Of a stretch of 64,000 nt of DNA, positions 28,349 through 38,501 are shown one piece after another. Source of the stretch: Methylophaga sp. (GTDB lineage: Bacteria > Pseudomonadota > Gammaproteobacteria > Nitrosococcales > Methylophagaceae); NCBI RefSeq assembly GCF_009711715.1, contig NZ_VENF01000004.1, positions 1 to 64,000 of the forward strand. Direction: 5' to 3'. A model generated the notes under the pieces. That model saw only the letters and a list, made by a program, of their open reading frames with translations, did no database searches and was not told the DNA's origin. The number at the start of each line of letters is the position of its first letter. Positions within the stretch are counted from its first letter, which is position 1. A program made the position numbers and the translations under genes.

Positions 28349-28748
28349 GCTTTGCTCCCTGCTGATACTGTGCCTGCAAAGCTTTAAAACGCTCGGTTTG
28401 AGTGCTGATGAGTTCCCCTGAGCTATCCCGGCCCAGAAACAACTTGAAAATCACCTCATTGTCAGCATTCTCAAACACAAAAGCATAACTTTCACGGCCA
28501 CGATGCGGTTTATCCTGAAAACGGATATGCGATACAAGTTCCAGATTCAGATGAGCATGAAACCCGGGCATGTCGCCTTGCAGATTGTAAAAGCCATGAC
28601 CTTCCTCTCCCTTCGGGAACGGCCCTTTGAATTCGAACACCGAGCCGCCATGCACAACGATGGTGGTTACCCATGCCCAGTCTGCAATTTCCTCCAGCAG
28701 CCTCTTCGCCTGGCTGCCGGGCATACAGTCGTTTTGTTCTGTGGTCAT
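28341..28748 (-). CDS. hutX: HutX/HuvX-family intracellular heme carrier
   Basis: A cytosolic heme-binding protein that hands heme to HutZ. The hallmark segments VTTIVVHGGSVFEFKGPFPKG, GHGFYNL and FKLFLGRD are present (the first is quoted in part: VVHGGSVFEFKGPFPKG). At 135 residues it lacks about 30 residues at the N terminus relative to typical 165-residue members. An upstream in-frame start was not seen. The partner hutZ-like gene follows with overlapping ends. No tonB, receptor or hemin ABC genes are adjacent. Confidence 0.84.
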   Translation of the reverse strand: MTTEQNDCMPGSQAKRLLEEIADWAWVTTIVVHGGSVFEFKGPFPKGEEGHGFYNLQGDMPGFHAHLNLELVSHIRFQDKPHRGRESYAFVFENADNEVIFKLFLGRDSSGELISTQTERFKALQAQYQQGAKHE

Positions 28749-29009
28749 ATTTAAGCCTTGCGCATTCAGAGTTGACTGGCCGTTAGCTTGATTTTGTTTA
28801 ACTACAGCATAGCAAGTTGGGACCCAGTCTAAATAGCTGTTTTCCTAAGATATCGTCGGTTATGAAATGGGATTACAAGATTTGCTGACCTCATCAGGGT
28901 AAAATGATCTCATTGGCTGCTGTGGTAATGAACCAAGGTCATATCGGCGCTAATGAAGTACATGCCAGGCTCTGGCTGTCTATCTGACAAAGATTGCACA
29001 AAGATAGCG

Positions 29010-30794
29010 ATGACAACAGAAACAAATTACGATCTTAAAGGCATATTGCAGCAGGCACTGGGCTATAAAAAGCACCTGGTCAAAGCTAATGTGCTGGCTA
29101 TTCTGGCAACGATCTGTGCTGTACCGGTGCCTTTACTGCTGCCTTTGATGGTTGATGAGGTTCTGTTGGACCAGCCTGGTCCGACCGTCGGATTTATAGA
29201 ACAGTTCACACCTGAACACTGGCATGGTCCGGTCTTGTTCATCACTGCGGTGTTGCTGTTTACCCTGGTTTTACGAGTCATCTCACTGGTACTGAATGTC
29301 GCCCAGTCCCGCTATTTCACGCTAATCGCCAAACGTATTACCTTCCGTATCCGCCACAAGCTTATAAAACGTCTGGGACGCATCGCCATCAGCGAATACG
29401 AAACCCGTGGCAGTGCCGGTATCGCCTCGCACTTCGTTACCGATATCGAAGTTATCGATAATTTCATTGGTAACACCATCAGCCGGTTTATTGTGGCCGT
29501 ACTCAGCATTTTCGGGACCGCCATTATTCTGCTTTTCCTGCACTGGCAACTGGCTTTGCTTATCCTGTTTATGAACCCGCTGGTGATTTATTTCACGATG
29601 GTGGTAGGCAAACATGTTAAGGCATTGAAGAAAAAGGAAAACTCGGCGTTTGAAATTTTCCAGCAGAGCCTGACCGAAACCCTGGACGCAGTGCAACAGA
29701 TCCGGACTGCCAACCGCGAAAAACACTATCTGCGCCGGGTTATTGATAATGCCCGCGACGTGCGTCAGCATGCCTCGGAATTTGCCTGGAAGAGTGACGC
29801 TGCCAACCGTTTTTCTTTTGTGATTTTCCTGTTTGGTTTTGATGTGTTCCGGGCCGTCAGCATGTTTATGGTGGTGTTTTCGGACCTGTCCATCGGCCAG
29901 ATGTTTGCCGTCTTCGGCTACCTCTGGTTCATGATGAGTCCGGTACAGGAAATCCTGAATATCCAGTATTCCTTCTATGCTGCCGGAGCTGCGGTGGGTC
30001 GCCTCAACACCCTGTTCTCAATGAAGGAAGAAGAACGCTATCCCGACAAAATCAATCCTTTTGTACCGGGTCAGGCCAGTAGTATCCGGATTGAGGATTT
30101 GCACTTTAAATACGACGACAACAATAAAGTGCTCAATGGCGTCTCTTTGAATATCAAAGCCGGAGAAAAAGTGGCCCTGGTGGGTGCCAGTGGCGCCGGT
30201 AAGTCAACGTTGGTCAATGTGCTGCTGGGTTTATACCCGGCCGATAAAGGCATGGTCTATTTCAATGATGTCGCGGTCAGCGATATTGGACTTGAGACGG
30301 TGCGGGAACATGTTGCCACCGTACTGCAAGCGCCGGCACTGTTTAATGACAGCGTACGTGAGAACATTACCATGGGCCGCAATTATCCTGATGAGGCAGT
30401 GTGGGAAGCCATCAGGATTGCTCAGCTGGAAGATGTGATTTTGGCCATGCCCAAGAAGCTCGACACGATTATCGGTCGGGCCGGGGTCAAGCTTTCCGGC
30501 GGTCAACGTCAGCGTCTGGCCATTGCCCGCATGGCATTGATTAATCCCTGCGTGGTGGTACTGGATGAAGCCACTTCGGCGCTGGACAGTGAAACCGAAT
30601 ATCACCTGCATATGGCTCTGGAGCAGTATCTTCAGGATCGTACCACGATCATTATCGCCCATCGTCTGAGTGCAGTCAGGCAGGCGGATCGCGTTGTCGT
30701 GTTTGATGGCGGCGATATTATCGCCGAAGGCTCTCATGAATCGCTGATTCAGCAGGAAGGCTTGTACCAGAAGCTGTATGCACAGCAGGTTTGA
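29010..30794 (+). CDS. ABC exporter, fused membrane and ATPase domains
   Basis: A half-size exporter of the MsbA/LapB/heterodimer type, probably working as a homodimer. Six membrane helices (about 20-310) form the permease part. The ATPase has Walker A GASGAGKST, signature LSGGQRQRL, Walker B VVVLDEATSALD and the H-loop IIAHRLSAVRQ. From the ATG at 29010 it has 594 residues; an ATG at 28953 would add 19. Neither start has a convincing RBS. The substrate cannot be inferred. It is divergent from the hutXZ-like pair, which might hint at heme or iron but does not prove it. Confidence 0.88.
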   Translation: MTTETNYDLKGILQQALGYKKHLVKANVLAILATICAVPVPLLLPLMVDEVLLDQPGPTVGFIEQFTPEHWHGPVLFITAVLLFTLVLRVISLVLNVAQSRYFTLIAKRITFRIRHKLIKRLGRIAISEYETRGSAGIASHFVTDIEVIDNFIGNTISRFIVAVLSIFGTAIILLFLHWQLALLILFMNPLVIYFTMVVGKHVKALKKKENSAFEIFQQSLTETLDAVQQIRTANREKHYLRRVIDNARDVRQHASEFAWKSDAANRFSFVIFLFGFDVFRAVSMFMVVFSDLSIGQMFAVFGYLWFMMSPVQEILNIQYSFYAAGAAVGRLNTLFSMKEEERYPDKINPFVPGQASSIRIEDLHFKYDDNNKVLNGVSLNIKAGEKVALVGASGAGKSTLVNVLLGLYPADKGMVYFNDVAVSDIGLETVREHVATVLQAPALFNDSVRENITMGRNYPDEAVWEAIRIAQLEDVILAMPKKLDTIIGRAGVKLSGGQRQRLAIARMALINPCVVVLDEATSALDSETEYHLHMALEQYLQDRTTIIIAHRLSAVRQADRVVVFDGGDIIAEGSHESLIQQEGLYQKLYAQQV

Positions 30795-31023
30795 TTATTT
30801 TTGGACTGGGTTGAAACTCAAAGGCAGAGCGCTTTATGGCGCCCTTTGCTCAGCCACTTTTGACTCAGTTCTGCGCGGAGATTACGCAGATTTAAGATCT
30901 CTCGAAAAAGCAGCGTTAAGCTGCATAATCTGTGGATAGATATACAGGCAAACCCGGCGAGGCTCCAGAGAACACTAAAATATCTTCGTGTCCTCTGTGC
31001 CTCTGTGGTTCTTCATCACAAAC
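30795..31023. other. Intergenic region with palindromic and repeat-like sequence
   Basis: Convergent ends of the ABC exporter gene and ilvD. It holds a stem at 30819-30848 (CAAAGG and CCTTTG arms with an inner GCGC pair) and, at about 30985-31013, a phrase of the type TCCTCTGTGCCTCTGTGG, which I recall from intergenic repeats in many bacteria. No coding potential is visible. Confidence 0.5.
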
Positions 31024-32877
31024 TCAACGACGCTTGAGCTGCTCCACATCACGCACAGCACCTTTGGCTGCTGAGGTGGTCAGCGCGGCATAGGCCTGCA
31101 GTGCCAGACTCACTGTGCGCTCACGCGCCACCGGCTTCCAGGCATTTTCACCACGGGCTTCCATTTTGGCACGGCGATGGGCCAGTTCTTCATCGGTCAG
31201 ATCAACATGGATCTTACGCTGAGGAATATCGATATGAATGATATCCCCTTCTTCCACCAGACCGATATTGCCGCCCTCGGCAGCTTCCGGTGAAGCATGC
31301 CCAATCGACAGTCCGGACGTACCACCGGAGAATCGACCATCGGTTAGCAGTGCACAGGCTTTGCCCAGGCCTTTGGACTTCAGGTAACTGGTCGGATACA
31401 ACATTTCCTGCATACCGGGGCCGCCTTTGGGGCCTTCATAACGAATCAGCACCACATCACCTTCCTTGATGGCACCGCCGAGGATACCGGCGACTGCGGC
31501 ATCCTGAGACTCAAAGATCCGGGCCGGACCAGAAAAAACCAGGATTGACTCATCAACACCCGCAGTTTTAACGATACAGCCATCTTCAGCAAGATTACCG
31601 TAAAGTACGGCCAGCCCACCATCCTGACTGTAGGCGTGTTCAATATCACGGATACAGCCGTTTTCACGATCCAGATCCAGTTCCGGCCAGCGACAGTCTT
31701 GGCTGAACGCCACCTGGCTGGGAATGCCCGCCGGTCCGGCCAGGTAGCGCAGTAGTGCCGGTTCGTGCTGGCTACGCTTGACATCCCACAGTGCCAGACC
31801 GTCAGCCATCGTTTTGCTGTGAACCGTCGGCACATCGGTATGCAACAGTCCGCCCGCCGCCAGCTCACCGAGAATGGAGACAACACCGCCGGCACGATGC
31901 ACATCTTCCATGTGGTATTTATTGGTCGCCGGGGCTACTTTGCACAGATTCGGAATCTTGCGTGACATCCGGTCGATATCGGCCATGGTGAAGTCCACCT
32001 CGGCTTCATTCGCCGCCGCCAGCAAGTGCAGAACGGTATTGGTAGAACCACCCATCGCAATATCAAGCGCAATCGCATTTTCAAACGCGGCCTTGCTGGC
32101 AATCGCCCGCGGCAGTACATCCTCTTCATCGTTTTCGTAGTAGCGCTTGGCCAGATCAACGATGCGGCGTCCCGCTTCCAGGAACAATTCTTCACGATCA
32201 GCATGGGTCGCCAGCAATGAACCATTACCCGGCAAGGACAGGCCCAGCGCTTCGGTGAGACAGTTCATTGAGTTCGCGGTAAACATACCGGAGCAGCTAC
32301 CGCAGGTCGGACAGGCGCTGCGTTCGACCTGGGCGACATCTTCATCGCTGATACTCTCATCAGCCGCCTGCACCATCGCATCAACCAGATCCAGTTTAAC
32401 GTCCTTGCCAGCCAGCTTGGTTTTACCGGCTTCCATCGGCCCGCCGGAAACAAAAATGACCGGCACATTGAGGCGCAGTGCTGCCATCAGCATGCCCGGT
32501 GTAATTTTGTCGCAGTTGGAAATGCAGACCAGCGCATCGGCACAGTGGGCATTGACCATGTACTCGACCGAGTCAGCGATAATATCGCGGGATGGCAGAC
32601 TGTACAGCATACCGCTGTGGCCCATCGCGATACCGTCATCGACAGCGATGGTATTGAATTCTTTTGCTACACCACCGGCACGCTCGATTTCACGGGCCAC
32701 CAGCTGTCCCAGATCCTTCAGATGCACATGACCGGGCACGAACTGAGTAAAGGAGTTGGCAATAGCGATAATCGGTTTATTGAAATCATCGTCTTTCATT
32801 CCCGTCGCCCGCCACAAAGCACGGGCGCCCGCCATATTACGGCCGGCAGTGGACGTTTTAGAACGATATTGAGGCAT
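31024..32877 (-). CDS. ilvD: Dihydroxy-acid dehydratase IlvD
   Basis: An iron-sulfur dehydratase in Val and Ile synthesis. The cluster cysteines are in the SNCDKITPG and [11 protein letters not shown] segments. The start [10 protein letters not shown] (ATG at 32877, RBS GGAGTG) matches the family; a GTG nine bases upstream is less likely. Length 617 residues. It provides the 2-keto acids used by IlvE, which is encoded about 20 kb away. Divergent from argA across 129 bases. Confidence 0.97.
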   Translation of the reverse strand: MPQYRSKTSTAGRNMAGARALWRATGMKDDDFNKPIIAIANSFTQFVPGHVHLKDLGQLVAREIERAGGVAKEFNTIAVDDGIAMGHSGMLYSLPSRDIIADSVEYMVNAHCADALVCISNCDKITPGMLMAALRLNVPVIFVSGGPMEAGKTKLAGKDVKLDLVDAMVQAADESISDEDVAQVERSACPTCGSCSGMFTANSMNCLTEALGLSLPGNGSLLATHADREELFLEAGRRIVDLAKRYYENDEEDVLPRAIASKAAFENAIALDIAMGGSTNTVLHLLAAANEAEVDFTMADIDRMSRKIPNLCKVAPATNKYHMEDVHRAGGVVSILGELAAGGLLHTDVPTVHSKTMADGLALWDVKRSQHEPALLRYLAGPAGIPSQVAFSQDCRWPELDLDRENGCIRDIEHAYSQDGGLAVLYGNLAEDGCIVKTAGVDESILVFSGPARIFESQDAAVAGILGGAIKEGDVVLIRYEGPKGGPGMQEMLYPTSYLKSKGLGKACALLTDGRFSGGTSGLSIGHASPEAAEGGNIGLVEEGDIIHIDIPQRKIHVDLTDEELAHRRAKMEARGENAWKPVARERTVSLALQAYAALTTSAAKGAVRDVEQLKRR

Positions 32878-33006
32878 GCTGAACACTCCAAAAATCTGAA
32901 ATCCAACGCGAAATGCTATGATCGCGCCTTATTGCTTGTATCAGTTAATCGATAAATTTTACACGACACTTGGCAAGCGTGCCGAGTCTGCGATAAAAAG
33001 AAGCCT

Positions 33007-34308
33007 ATGAATGACGCGCAACCGATGAATAATCACCAGAATCTGGCCACCACGACGAGCTGGTTCCGCACGGCTGCGCCCTATATTCATGCTCACCGCG
33101 GTGCCACCTTTGTGATTGCCTTTGATGGCGAGACCATCGACAGCGATGGCTTCGATCCGCTGCTGCATGATATCGCCATCCTCAGCAGTCTCGGTATCAA
33201 ACTGGTACTGGCCTATGGTGCCCGCCCGCAAATTGAAGCCCAGTGCGAACAACAGAACATTGAGGTGCATTACCATCGCGGTCTGCGTGTGACTGATGAT
33301 GCCAGCCTGAAAATCGCCAAGGCGGTGATCGGCAAACTGCGTCTTGATATCGAATCCAAACTGTCTTTCGGCCTGCCACACACGCCGATGGCCGATGCCC
33401 GCATTCGCTGCACCAGCGGCAACCTGGTCACCGCCAGACCCGCGGGTATCATTGATGGCATCGATCTCGGTCATACCGGTGAAGTGCGGCGTATCGATGT
33501 CGATGGGATTAATCAGCAACTGGGGCTTGGCAACATCGTGCTGCTACCACCACTTGGTTATTCTTTAACCGGTGAAATCTTCAATCTATCCTCAGAAGCG
33601 ATCGCCACGGCAGTGGCAGTATCGCTGCACGCGGATAAATTAATTTTTATCGGTTCCAGTAACCGCGATTTACCCAGAGAAATGACCGTAAGTCAGGCGC
33701 GGGAAAACCTTGATGGTCATCCTTCGCTTGCTGCCGCGGTACAAGCCTGTGAATCCGGCGTGCGCCGGGTACATTTACTGGATAGGGCCCAGGACGGCGC
33801 GTTACTACAGGAATTGTTCAGCCGTGATGGGGCCGGCACCCTGCTCACTGCGACCTCTTTCGAGACCACCCGCCAGGCCAGTATTGAAGATGTCGCGGGG
33901 ATTCTGGAACTGCTTCAGCCACTGGAAGCCAACGGCACGCTGGTTAAGCGTTCGCGGGAGTTGCTGGAGCGTGAAATCGACCATTTCACCGTGATGGAGC
34001 GGGATGGCACGGTGGTAGCCTGTGCTGCACTTTATCCCTATCCGGAAAACAATATGGCGGAGCTTGCCTGCCTGGCTGTATCCAATAATTACCAGAGCAA
34101 AGGCCGGGGTAAGCAACTACTTGCCTCACTGGAACAAACCGCTTTGCGTGCCGGGATAGAATCACTTTGTGTGCTCACTACCCAGACTGCACACTGGTTT
34201 CTTGAGCATGGCTTTAAACCGGCTGAAATCAAAGATTTGCCTATCGCCAAACAGGCACTTTACAACTACCAGCGTAATTCGCGGGTATTTCTTAAACAGC
34301 TGGGTTAA
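33007..34308 (+). CDS. argA: Amino-acid N-acetyltransferase ArgA
   Basis: N-acetylglutamate synthase, the first step of arginine synthesis. The N-terminal amino-acid-kinase-like domain (about 20-285) has FVIAFDGETID and binds the feedback inhibitor arginine. The C-terminal GNAT domain (about 290-433) has the acetyl-CoA loop VSNNYQSKGRGKQLL. Length 433, a classical bifunctional-architecture ArgA. It is convergent with rppH; the stops are nine bases apart. Confidence 0.96.
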   Translation: MNDAQPMNNHQNLATTTSWFRTAAPYIHAHRGATFVIAFDGETIDSDGFDPLLHDIAILSSLGIKLVLAYGARPQIEAQCEQQNIEVHYHRGLRVTDDASLKIAKAVIGKLRLDIESKLSFGLPHTPMADARIRCTSGNLVTARPAGIIDGIDLGHTGEVRRIDVDGINQQLGLGNIVLLPPLGYSLTGEIFNLSSEAIATAVAVSLHADKLIFIGSSNRDLPREMTVSQARENLDGHPSLAAAVQACESGVRRVHLLDRAQDGALLQELFSRDGAGTLLTATSFETTRQASIEDVAGILELLQPLEANGTLVKRSRELLEREIDHFTVMERDGTVVACAALYPYPENNMAELACLAVSNNYQSKGRGKQLLASLEQTALRAGIESLCVLTTQTAHWFLEHGFKPAEIKDLPIAKQALYNYQRNSRVFLKQLG

Positions 34309-34317
34309 TCGCTGTGT

Positions 34318-34818
34318 CTAACGGCGGTTAGGGCGGCGACGGTATTCCGGAAAAAGCACCGGCGCAAACTCGTGTAGGGCTTTTTCATAGACCCGGCGTT
34401 TGAAAAACACAATCTCTTCCACCGGCGTCCAGTAATCGACCCAGCGCCAATCATCAAATTCGGGCTTCTCATGCAAGTCGAGGCGTACGTCACCTTCATC
34501 ACCGGTAAAACGCATCAGAAACCAGCGCTGTTTCTGGCCGATACATAAAGGTTTATTACCGTAGCGCAAATAACGCTTGGGAAGACGATAGCGCAGCCAA
34601 CCACGAGTCGAAGCCAGCAGCTCGACATGTTCCGGGGACAGCCCGACCTCTTCCATCAGTTCACGATAAGCTGCCTGCTCAGGGCTTTCGTGGGCTTTTA
34701 TGCCACCCTGAGGAAATTGCCATGAATCATGTTGCGCACGCTGTGCCCATAGCACCTGATTGTTTTCATTGCAGAGTATGATCCCCACATTTGGCCTGAA
34801 GCCATCTTTATCAATCAC
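34318..34818 (-). CDS. rppH: RNA pyrophosphohydrolase RppH
   Basis: A Nudix hydrolase that trims the 5' triphosphate of mRNA and starts decay. The Nudix box [23 protein letters not shown] is at about residues 38-60 (key residues G38, E44, R52, E53, E56, E57). The start [17 protein letters not shown] is typical. Length 166 residues. Confidence 0.95.
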   Translation of the reverse strand: MIDKDGFRPNVGIILCNENNQVLWAQRAQHDSWQFPQGGIKAHESPEQAAYRELMEEVGLSPEHVELLASTRGWLRYRLPKRYLRYGNKPLCIGQKQRWFLMRFTGDEGDVRLDLHEKPEFDDWRWVDYWTPVEEIVFFKRRVYEKALHEFAPVLFPEYRRRPNRR

Positions 34819-34967
34819 GACAAAAGTCTCTGACTGGCCGAGCGTCTTTTAACTCAGCAGGTTAATCTCAATTAGAGCTTAGATTATTAAAAGGACGGTC
34901 AGGTTGCAACGCATTTTGGCTTACAATAGGCGCTCACTGGAATTAAAACGGAGACAGGTTAATCACC

Positions 34968-35621
34968 ATGGCGTTGGCAATTTTTGACCTTGATAACACC
35001 CTGCTCGGCGGCGACAGCGACTTTTTATGGGGACGCTATCTGTGTGAAAACGGCATCGTTGATGAACAGGCTTACCGTCGGGCCAATGAACATTATTACC
35101 AGCAGTATCTGGAAGGCAGTCTCGATATCTACGAGTTTCTGGAGTTTGTTTTCAAACCGCTGGCCAGTCACGATATGCAGACCCTGGAAAGCTGGCGTGA
35201 AGCCTATCTGGAACAGAAGATTAAACCGATCCTTCTGCCTGCCGCAGACGCGCTGGTGGAAAAACATCGCTCACAGGGCGACACTTTATTGATTATTACC
35301 GCGACCAACAGCTTCCTGACCACCCCTATTGCGCAAATGATGGGCATTGAAAATCTGATCGCGACTGACCCGGAAATTATCAATGGCCGATTCAGTGGTC
35401 GTGTCGTCGGACAGCCCTCTTTTCAGCATGGCAAGGTCGAACGTCTGCGCCAGTGGTTGCAAAGCCGGGATGAAGTACTCGATGACAGTATCTTTTACAG
35501 TGACTCGCACAATGATCTGCCTTTGCTGGAACTGGTCGACACCCCGGTCGCCGTCGATCCCGATCCGAAACTGCAGGCGGTAGCACAGCAGCGTGGCTGG
35601 CAGATCCTGAGTTTGCGCTAG
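34968..35621 (+). CDS. HAD-IB family hydrolase
   Basis: A haloacid-dehalogenase-superfamily phosphatase of the SerB-like IB group. Motif [10 protein letters not shown] has the nucleophile D7 and D9. Motif II is IITATNS, and motif III/IV is SFQHGK and [11 protein letters not shown]. Length 217 residues. The RBS GGAGA is well placed. Homologues often sit near rppH; the substrate is not known, with histidinol-phosphate or phosphoserine as candidates. Confidence 0.88.
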   Translation: MALAIFDLDNTLLGGDSDFLWGRYLCENGIVDEQAYRRANEHYYQQYLEGSLDIYEFLEFVFKPLASHDMQTLESWREAYLEQKIKPILLPAADALVEKHRSQGDTLLIITATNSFLTTPIAQMMGIENLIATDPEIINGRFSGRVVGQPSFQHGKVERLRQWLQSRDEVLDDSIFYSDSHNDLPLLELVDTPVAVDPDPKLQAVAQQRGWQILSLR

Positions 35622-35700
35622 CGCCGAATTAGAAGCAGCGCCAGTCGCCATATATTGTTACAATTCATCGTTTTTTAACACTGACAATCAGGCCGTCATT

Positions 35701-37143
35701 ATGGAATGGGAAGTTGTTATCGGGCTGGAAATTCACGCCCAGCTCGCCACCAAAAGTAAGATTTTCTCGGGTGCTGCCACTGCCTACGGCGCTGCCCCCA
35801 ACACACAAGCTTGTGCCGTCGACCTCGGTTTACCGGGCGTATTACCGGTTCTGAATGAAGAAGCAGTGAAAATGGCGATTAAATTCGGTCTCGCGGTCGA
35901 TGCCGACATTGCCGAGCGTTCCGTGTTTGCCCGGAAAAATTACTTCTACCCTGACCTGCCCAAAGGTTACCAAATCAGTCAGTATGAATTGCCTGTTGTC
36001 GGCAAGGGTGAACTCAGCATCGAACTGGAAGATGGCACTGAAAAGATCATCGGTATTACCCGTGCTCATCTGGAAGAGGATGCGGGTAAATCCCTGCATG
36101 AAGACTTCCATGGCCAGACCGGGATCGATCTGAACCGCGCCGGCACCCCGTTGCTGGAAATCGTCTCCGAGCCGGATATGCGCAGTGCTAAAGAAGCGGT
36201 GGCCTATATGAAAAAAATCCACTCGCTGGTGCGTTATCTGGAGATCTGTGACGGCAATATGCAGGAAGGCTCTTTCCGTTGCGATGCCAACGTCTCGGTT
36301 CGTCCCAAAGGCCAGGAAAAGTTCGGTACCCGTGCCGAGCTGAAAAATATTAACTCCTTCCGCAATGTAGAACGCGCTATCAACTATGAAGTTGAGCGCC
36401 AGATTGATGTGCTCGAAGGCGGCGGCGAAGTCATCCAGGAAACCCGCCTCTACAATGCGGATAAGGACGAAACCCGTTCCATGCGCAGCAAGGAAGAAGC
36501 CAATGATTACCGCTACTTCCCTGATCCGGACTTGCTGCCACTGGTGATCGACAAGGACCTCATTGAATCAGTGCGCGCGACTTTGCCGGAGCTGCCCAAT
36601 GAAAAACGTGATCGCTTCATCAACGAACTGGGGCTTTCATCCTATGATGCCGCTATTCTGACCAGCACGCGTGAGTTAGCTGATTTCTATGAAGCCGTGC
36701 TGGCCGCTACTGACGCTAAAGATCCGAAACAATGTGCCAACTGGGTCACCGGTGAATTGTCCGGCGCGCTGAATAAAGCCGGTCTGGATATCACTGACTC
36801 CCCGGTCAGTGCAGAACAACTGGCCGGTGTGCTTCAGCGCATCAGCGACAATACAATATCCGGCAAAATTGCCAAGACGGTATTTGAAGCCCTGTGGAAT
36901 GGTGAAGCTAAAGATGCCGATGCCGTCATTGAGGCAAAAGGGCTGAAACAAGTCACCGATACCGGTGCTATTGAAGCCATGATCGATGAAGTACTGGCAA
37001 ATAATCCGGATCAGGTCCAGCAATTCAAAGAAGGCAAAGAACAGGTGTTCGGCTTTTTTGTCGGTCAGGTGATGAAAGCCTCAAAAGGCAAAGCCAATCC
37101 GGCACAGGTTAATGAAATCCTGAAGAAAAAACTGGCTGAATAA
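35701..37143 (+). CDS. gatB: Asp-tRNA(Asn)/Glu-tRNA(Gln) amidotransferase subunit B
   Basis: GatB activates mischarged Glu-tRNA(Gln) or Asp-tRNA(Asn) for amidation by GatA. Signatures: [10 protein letters not shown] at the start, the zinc-and-catalytic segment ([21 protein letters not shown]), and the C-terminal YqeY/tail domain (about 330-480). Length 480 residues. Unusually it is not preceded by gatC-gatA in this window; its neighbours are a phosphatase gene and a FIST gene. Confidence 0.97.
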   Translation: MEWEVVIGLEIHAQLATKSKIFSGAATAYGAAPNTQACAVDLGLPGVLPVLNEEAVKMAIKFGLAVDADIAERSVFARKNYFYPDLPKGYQISQYELPVVGKGELSIELEDGTEKIIGITRAHLEEDAGKSLHEDFHGQTGIDLNRAGTPLLEIVSEPDMRSAKEAVAYMKKIHSLVRYLEICDGNMQEGSFRCDANVSVRPKGQEKFGTRAELKNINSFRNVERAINYEVERQIDVLEGGGEVIQETRLYNADKDETRSMRSKEEANDYRYFPDPDLLPLVIDKDLIESVRATLPELPNEKRDRFINELGLSSYDAAILTSTRELADFYEAVLAATDAKDPKQCANWVTGELSGALNKAGLDITDSPVSAEQLAGVLQRISDNTISGKIAKTVFEALWNGEAKDADAVIEAKGLKQVTDTGAIEAMIDEVLANNPDQVQQFKEGKEQVFGFFVGQVMKASKGKANPAQVNEILKKKLAE

Positions 37144-37165
37144 GTCTGGTCAGGCCTGCAGCACC

Positions 37166-37200
37166 GTAAAAAAGCCGCAAACAGTATTGCGGCTTTTTAC
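37166..37200 (+). terminator. Intrinsic terminator of gatB
   Basis: GTAAAAAAGCCGCAA-acagta-TTGCGGCTTTTTAC: a 12-bp stem followed by a T tract, 25 bases after the stop. Confidence 0.9.
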
Positions 37201-37220
37201 TGTTATGGCCCATGATAGAT

Positions 37221-37236
37221 TGTGAACTAGATCACA
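37221..37236. promoter_or_regulatory. Perfect CRP/Vfr core palindrome upstream of the FIST gene
   Basis: TGTGA-ACTAGA-TCACA matches all ten core bases. It is 123 bases upstream of the FIST start, in reach of a class I activator. The terminator of gatB lies just before it, so the FIST gene is its likely target. Confidence 0.6.
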
Positions 37237-37358
37237 ATTTTGATTGCGGACCATTTCCCCATCGAGATTGAACTGATGTAGTATCAACCGATGCTTTATT
37301 AACGCTACTTGTTCCGGCGCAGGATGCGTCGCTTATACGGAGCCAGATTCACTCACCC

Positions 37359-38501
37359 ATGAAGTTTGAACAGGAACACCTTCCCACCAAGACGGGCATC
37401 AACAAACTGCCTTCCTCCTCACCTTTGCCGGATGCAAACTGGGTCTTGGTTTTCGGTTCAGTTAACCGTTTCAATGAACGCGGTTTCGCCAAAAATCTGA
37501 GAAAACGTTATCCCGATGCACAAATCATCGGCTGCACAACCTCAGGAGAAATTACCGGCGACGGCGTCTATGACGACAGCATTCATATCACCGCGATGAA
37601 ATGGGAACGCAGCACGCTGCGCTTTATCTCCAAACCGGTCAACAGCATGGAACAGTCCCATGCGCTCGGTGCTCAGATCGCCGGTGAGTTGAAAATGGAT
37701 GATTTAAAAGGTGTATTCGTACTGAGCGACGGTCTGAATGTGAATGGCTCTGAGCTGGTTGAAGGCCTGCAGGAAGTCCTGCCCAACATCCCGATTACCG
37801 GTGGCCTTGCCGGTGATGATGCCAAGTTTGCACAGACATTACTGATTAATAACGACAAGATTCAGGATCGGGTAGTCATCGCCGTCGGGATCTACGGTGA
37901 AGATGCTATCGTGACCAGTGGCGCACTGGGTGGCTGGAAACCCTACGGCCCGCCTCGGAAAATCACCCGTTCCAACAAAAACGTGGTTTATGAACTGGAT
38001 AACAAGCCAGCGCTGCCACTATACAAAATGTATATCGGCTATTACGCCAATGAACTCCCTGCATCCGGACTCAATTTTCCGTTTGCCATCATGGATGAGA
38101 AAAACGTTAATGTGATTCGTACACTGCTCTCAGTCAATGAAAAAGACAACAGCCTGACTTTTGCCGGTAATATCGACCAGGGTGCCACCGTACGTTTCCT
38201 CAAGTCCGATCACGACAGTCTGGTGATGGGGGCCAGTGAAGCGGCACGTCAGATTCTGCAGAAAGACGTCAATATCAACGACAAAGCTTTAGCCATCTGT
38301 GTCAGCTGTGTCGGCCGTAAGCTGGTGATGGAAGCCCAGGTTGCTGATGAAGTCTTCGCAGTTCAGCGTCTGCTGGGTATGCAGACCGGCATCACCGGAT
38401 TTTACTCCAACGGCGAAATCTGTTCCGGTGAAGACGACAGTCACAGCCAGTTGCATAACCAGACCATGACGATCGCCTATCTGAGCGAGCATAACGCTTA
38501 A
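37359..38501 (+). CDS. FIST-domain signal-sensing protein
   Basis: A 380-residue protein with FIST_N (about 25-225) and FIST_C (about 225-365) domains, thought to sense small ligands such as amino acids in signalling. Segments: LVFGSVNRFNERGF, IIGCTTSGEITGDGVYDDS, VFVLSDGLNVNGSELVEG and, in the C-terminal domain, GFYSNGEICSG. No effector domain is attached, so it must signal through a partner. It ends four bases inside the convergent gshA gene. The CRP-like site upstream suggests control by that family. Confidence 0.9.
   Translation: MKFEQEHLPTKTGINKLPSSSPLPDANWVLVFGSVNRFNERGFAKNLRKRYPDAQIIGCTTSGEITGDGVYDDSIHITAMKWERSTLRFISKPVNSMEQSHALGAQIAGELKMDDLKGVFVLSDGLNVNGSELVEGLQEVLPNIPITGGLAGDDAKFAQTLLINNDKIQDRVVIAVGIYGEDAIVTSGALGGWKPYGPPRKITRSNKNVVYELDNKPALPLYKMYIGYYANELPASGLNFPFAIMDEKNVNVIRTLLSVNEKDNSLTFAGNIDQGATVRFLKSDHDSLVMGASEAARQILQKDVNINDKALAICVSCVGRKLVMEAQVADEVFAVQRLLGMQTGITGFYSNGEICSGEDDSHSQLHNQTMTIAYLSEHNA

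Noticed and set aside
28905..28922. Possible Fur box (AATGATCTCATT) between hutX and the ABC exporter
   Set aside because: Only about a dozen bases are symmetrical and the spacing is one base short of the Fur consensus; not strong enough to list.
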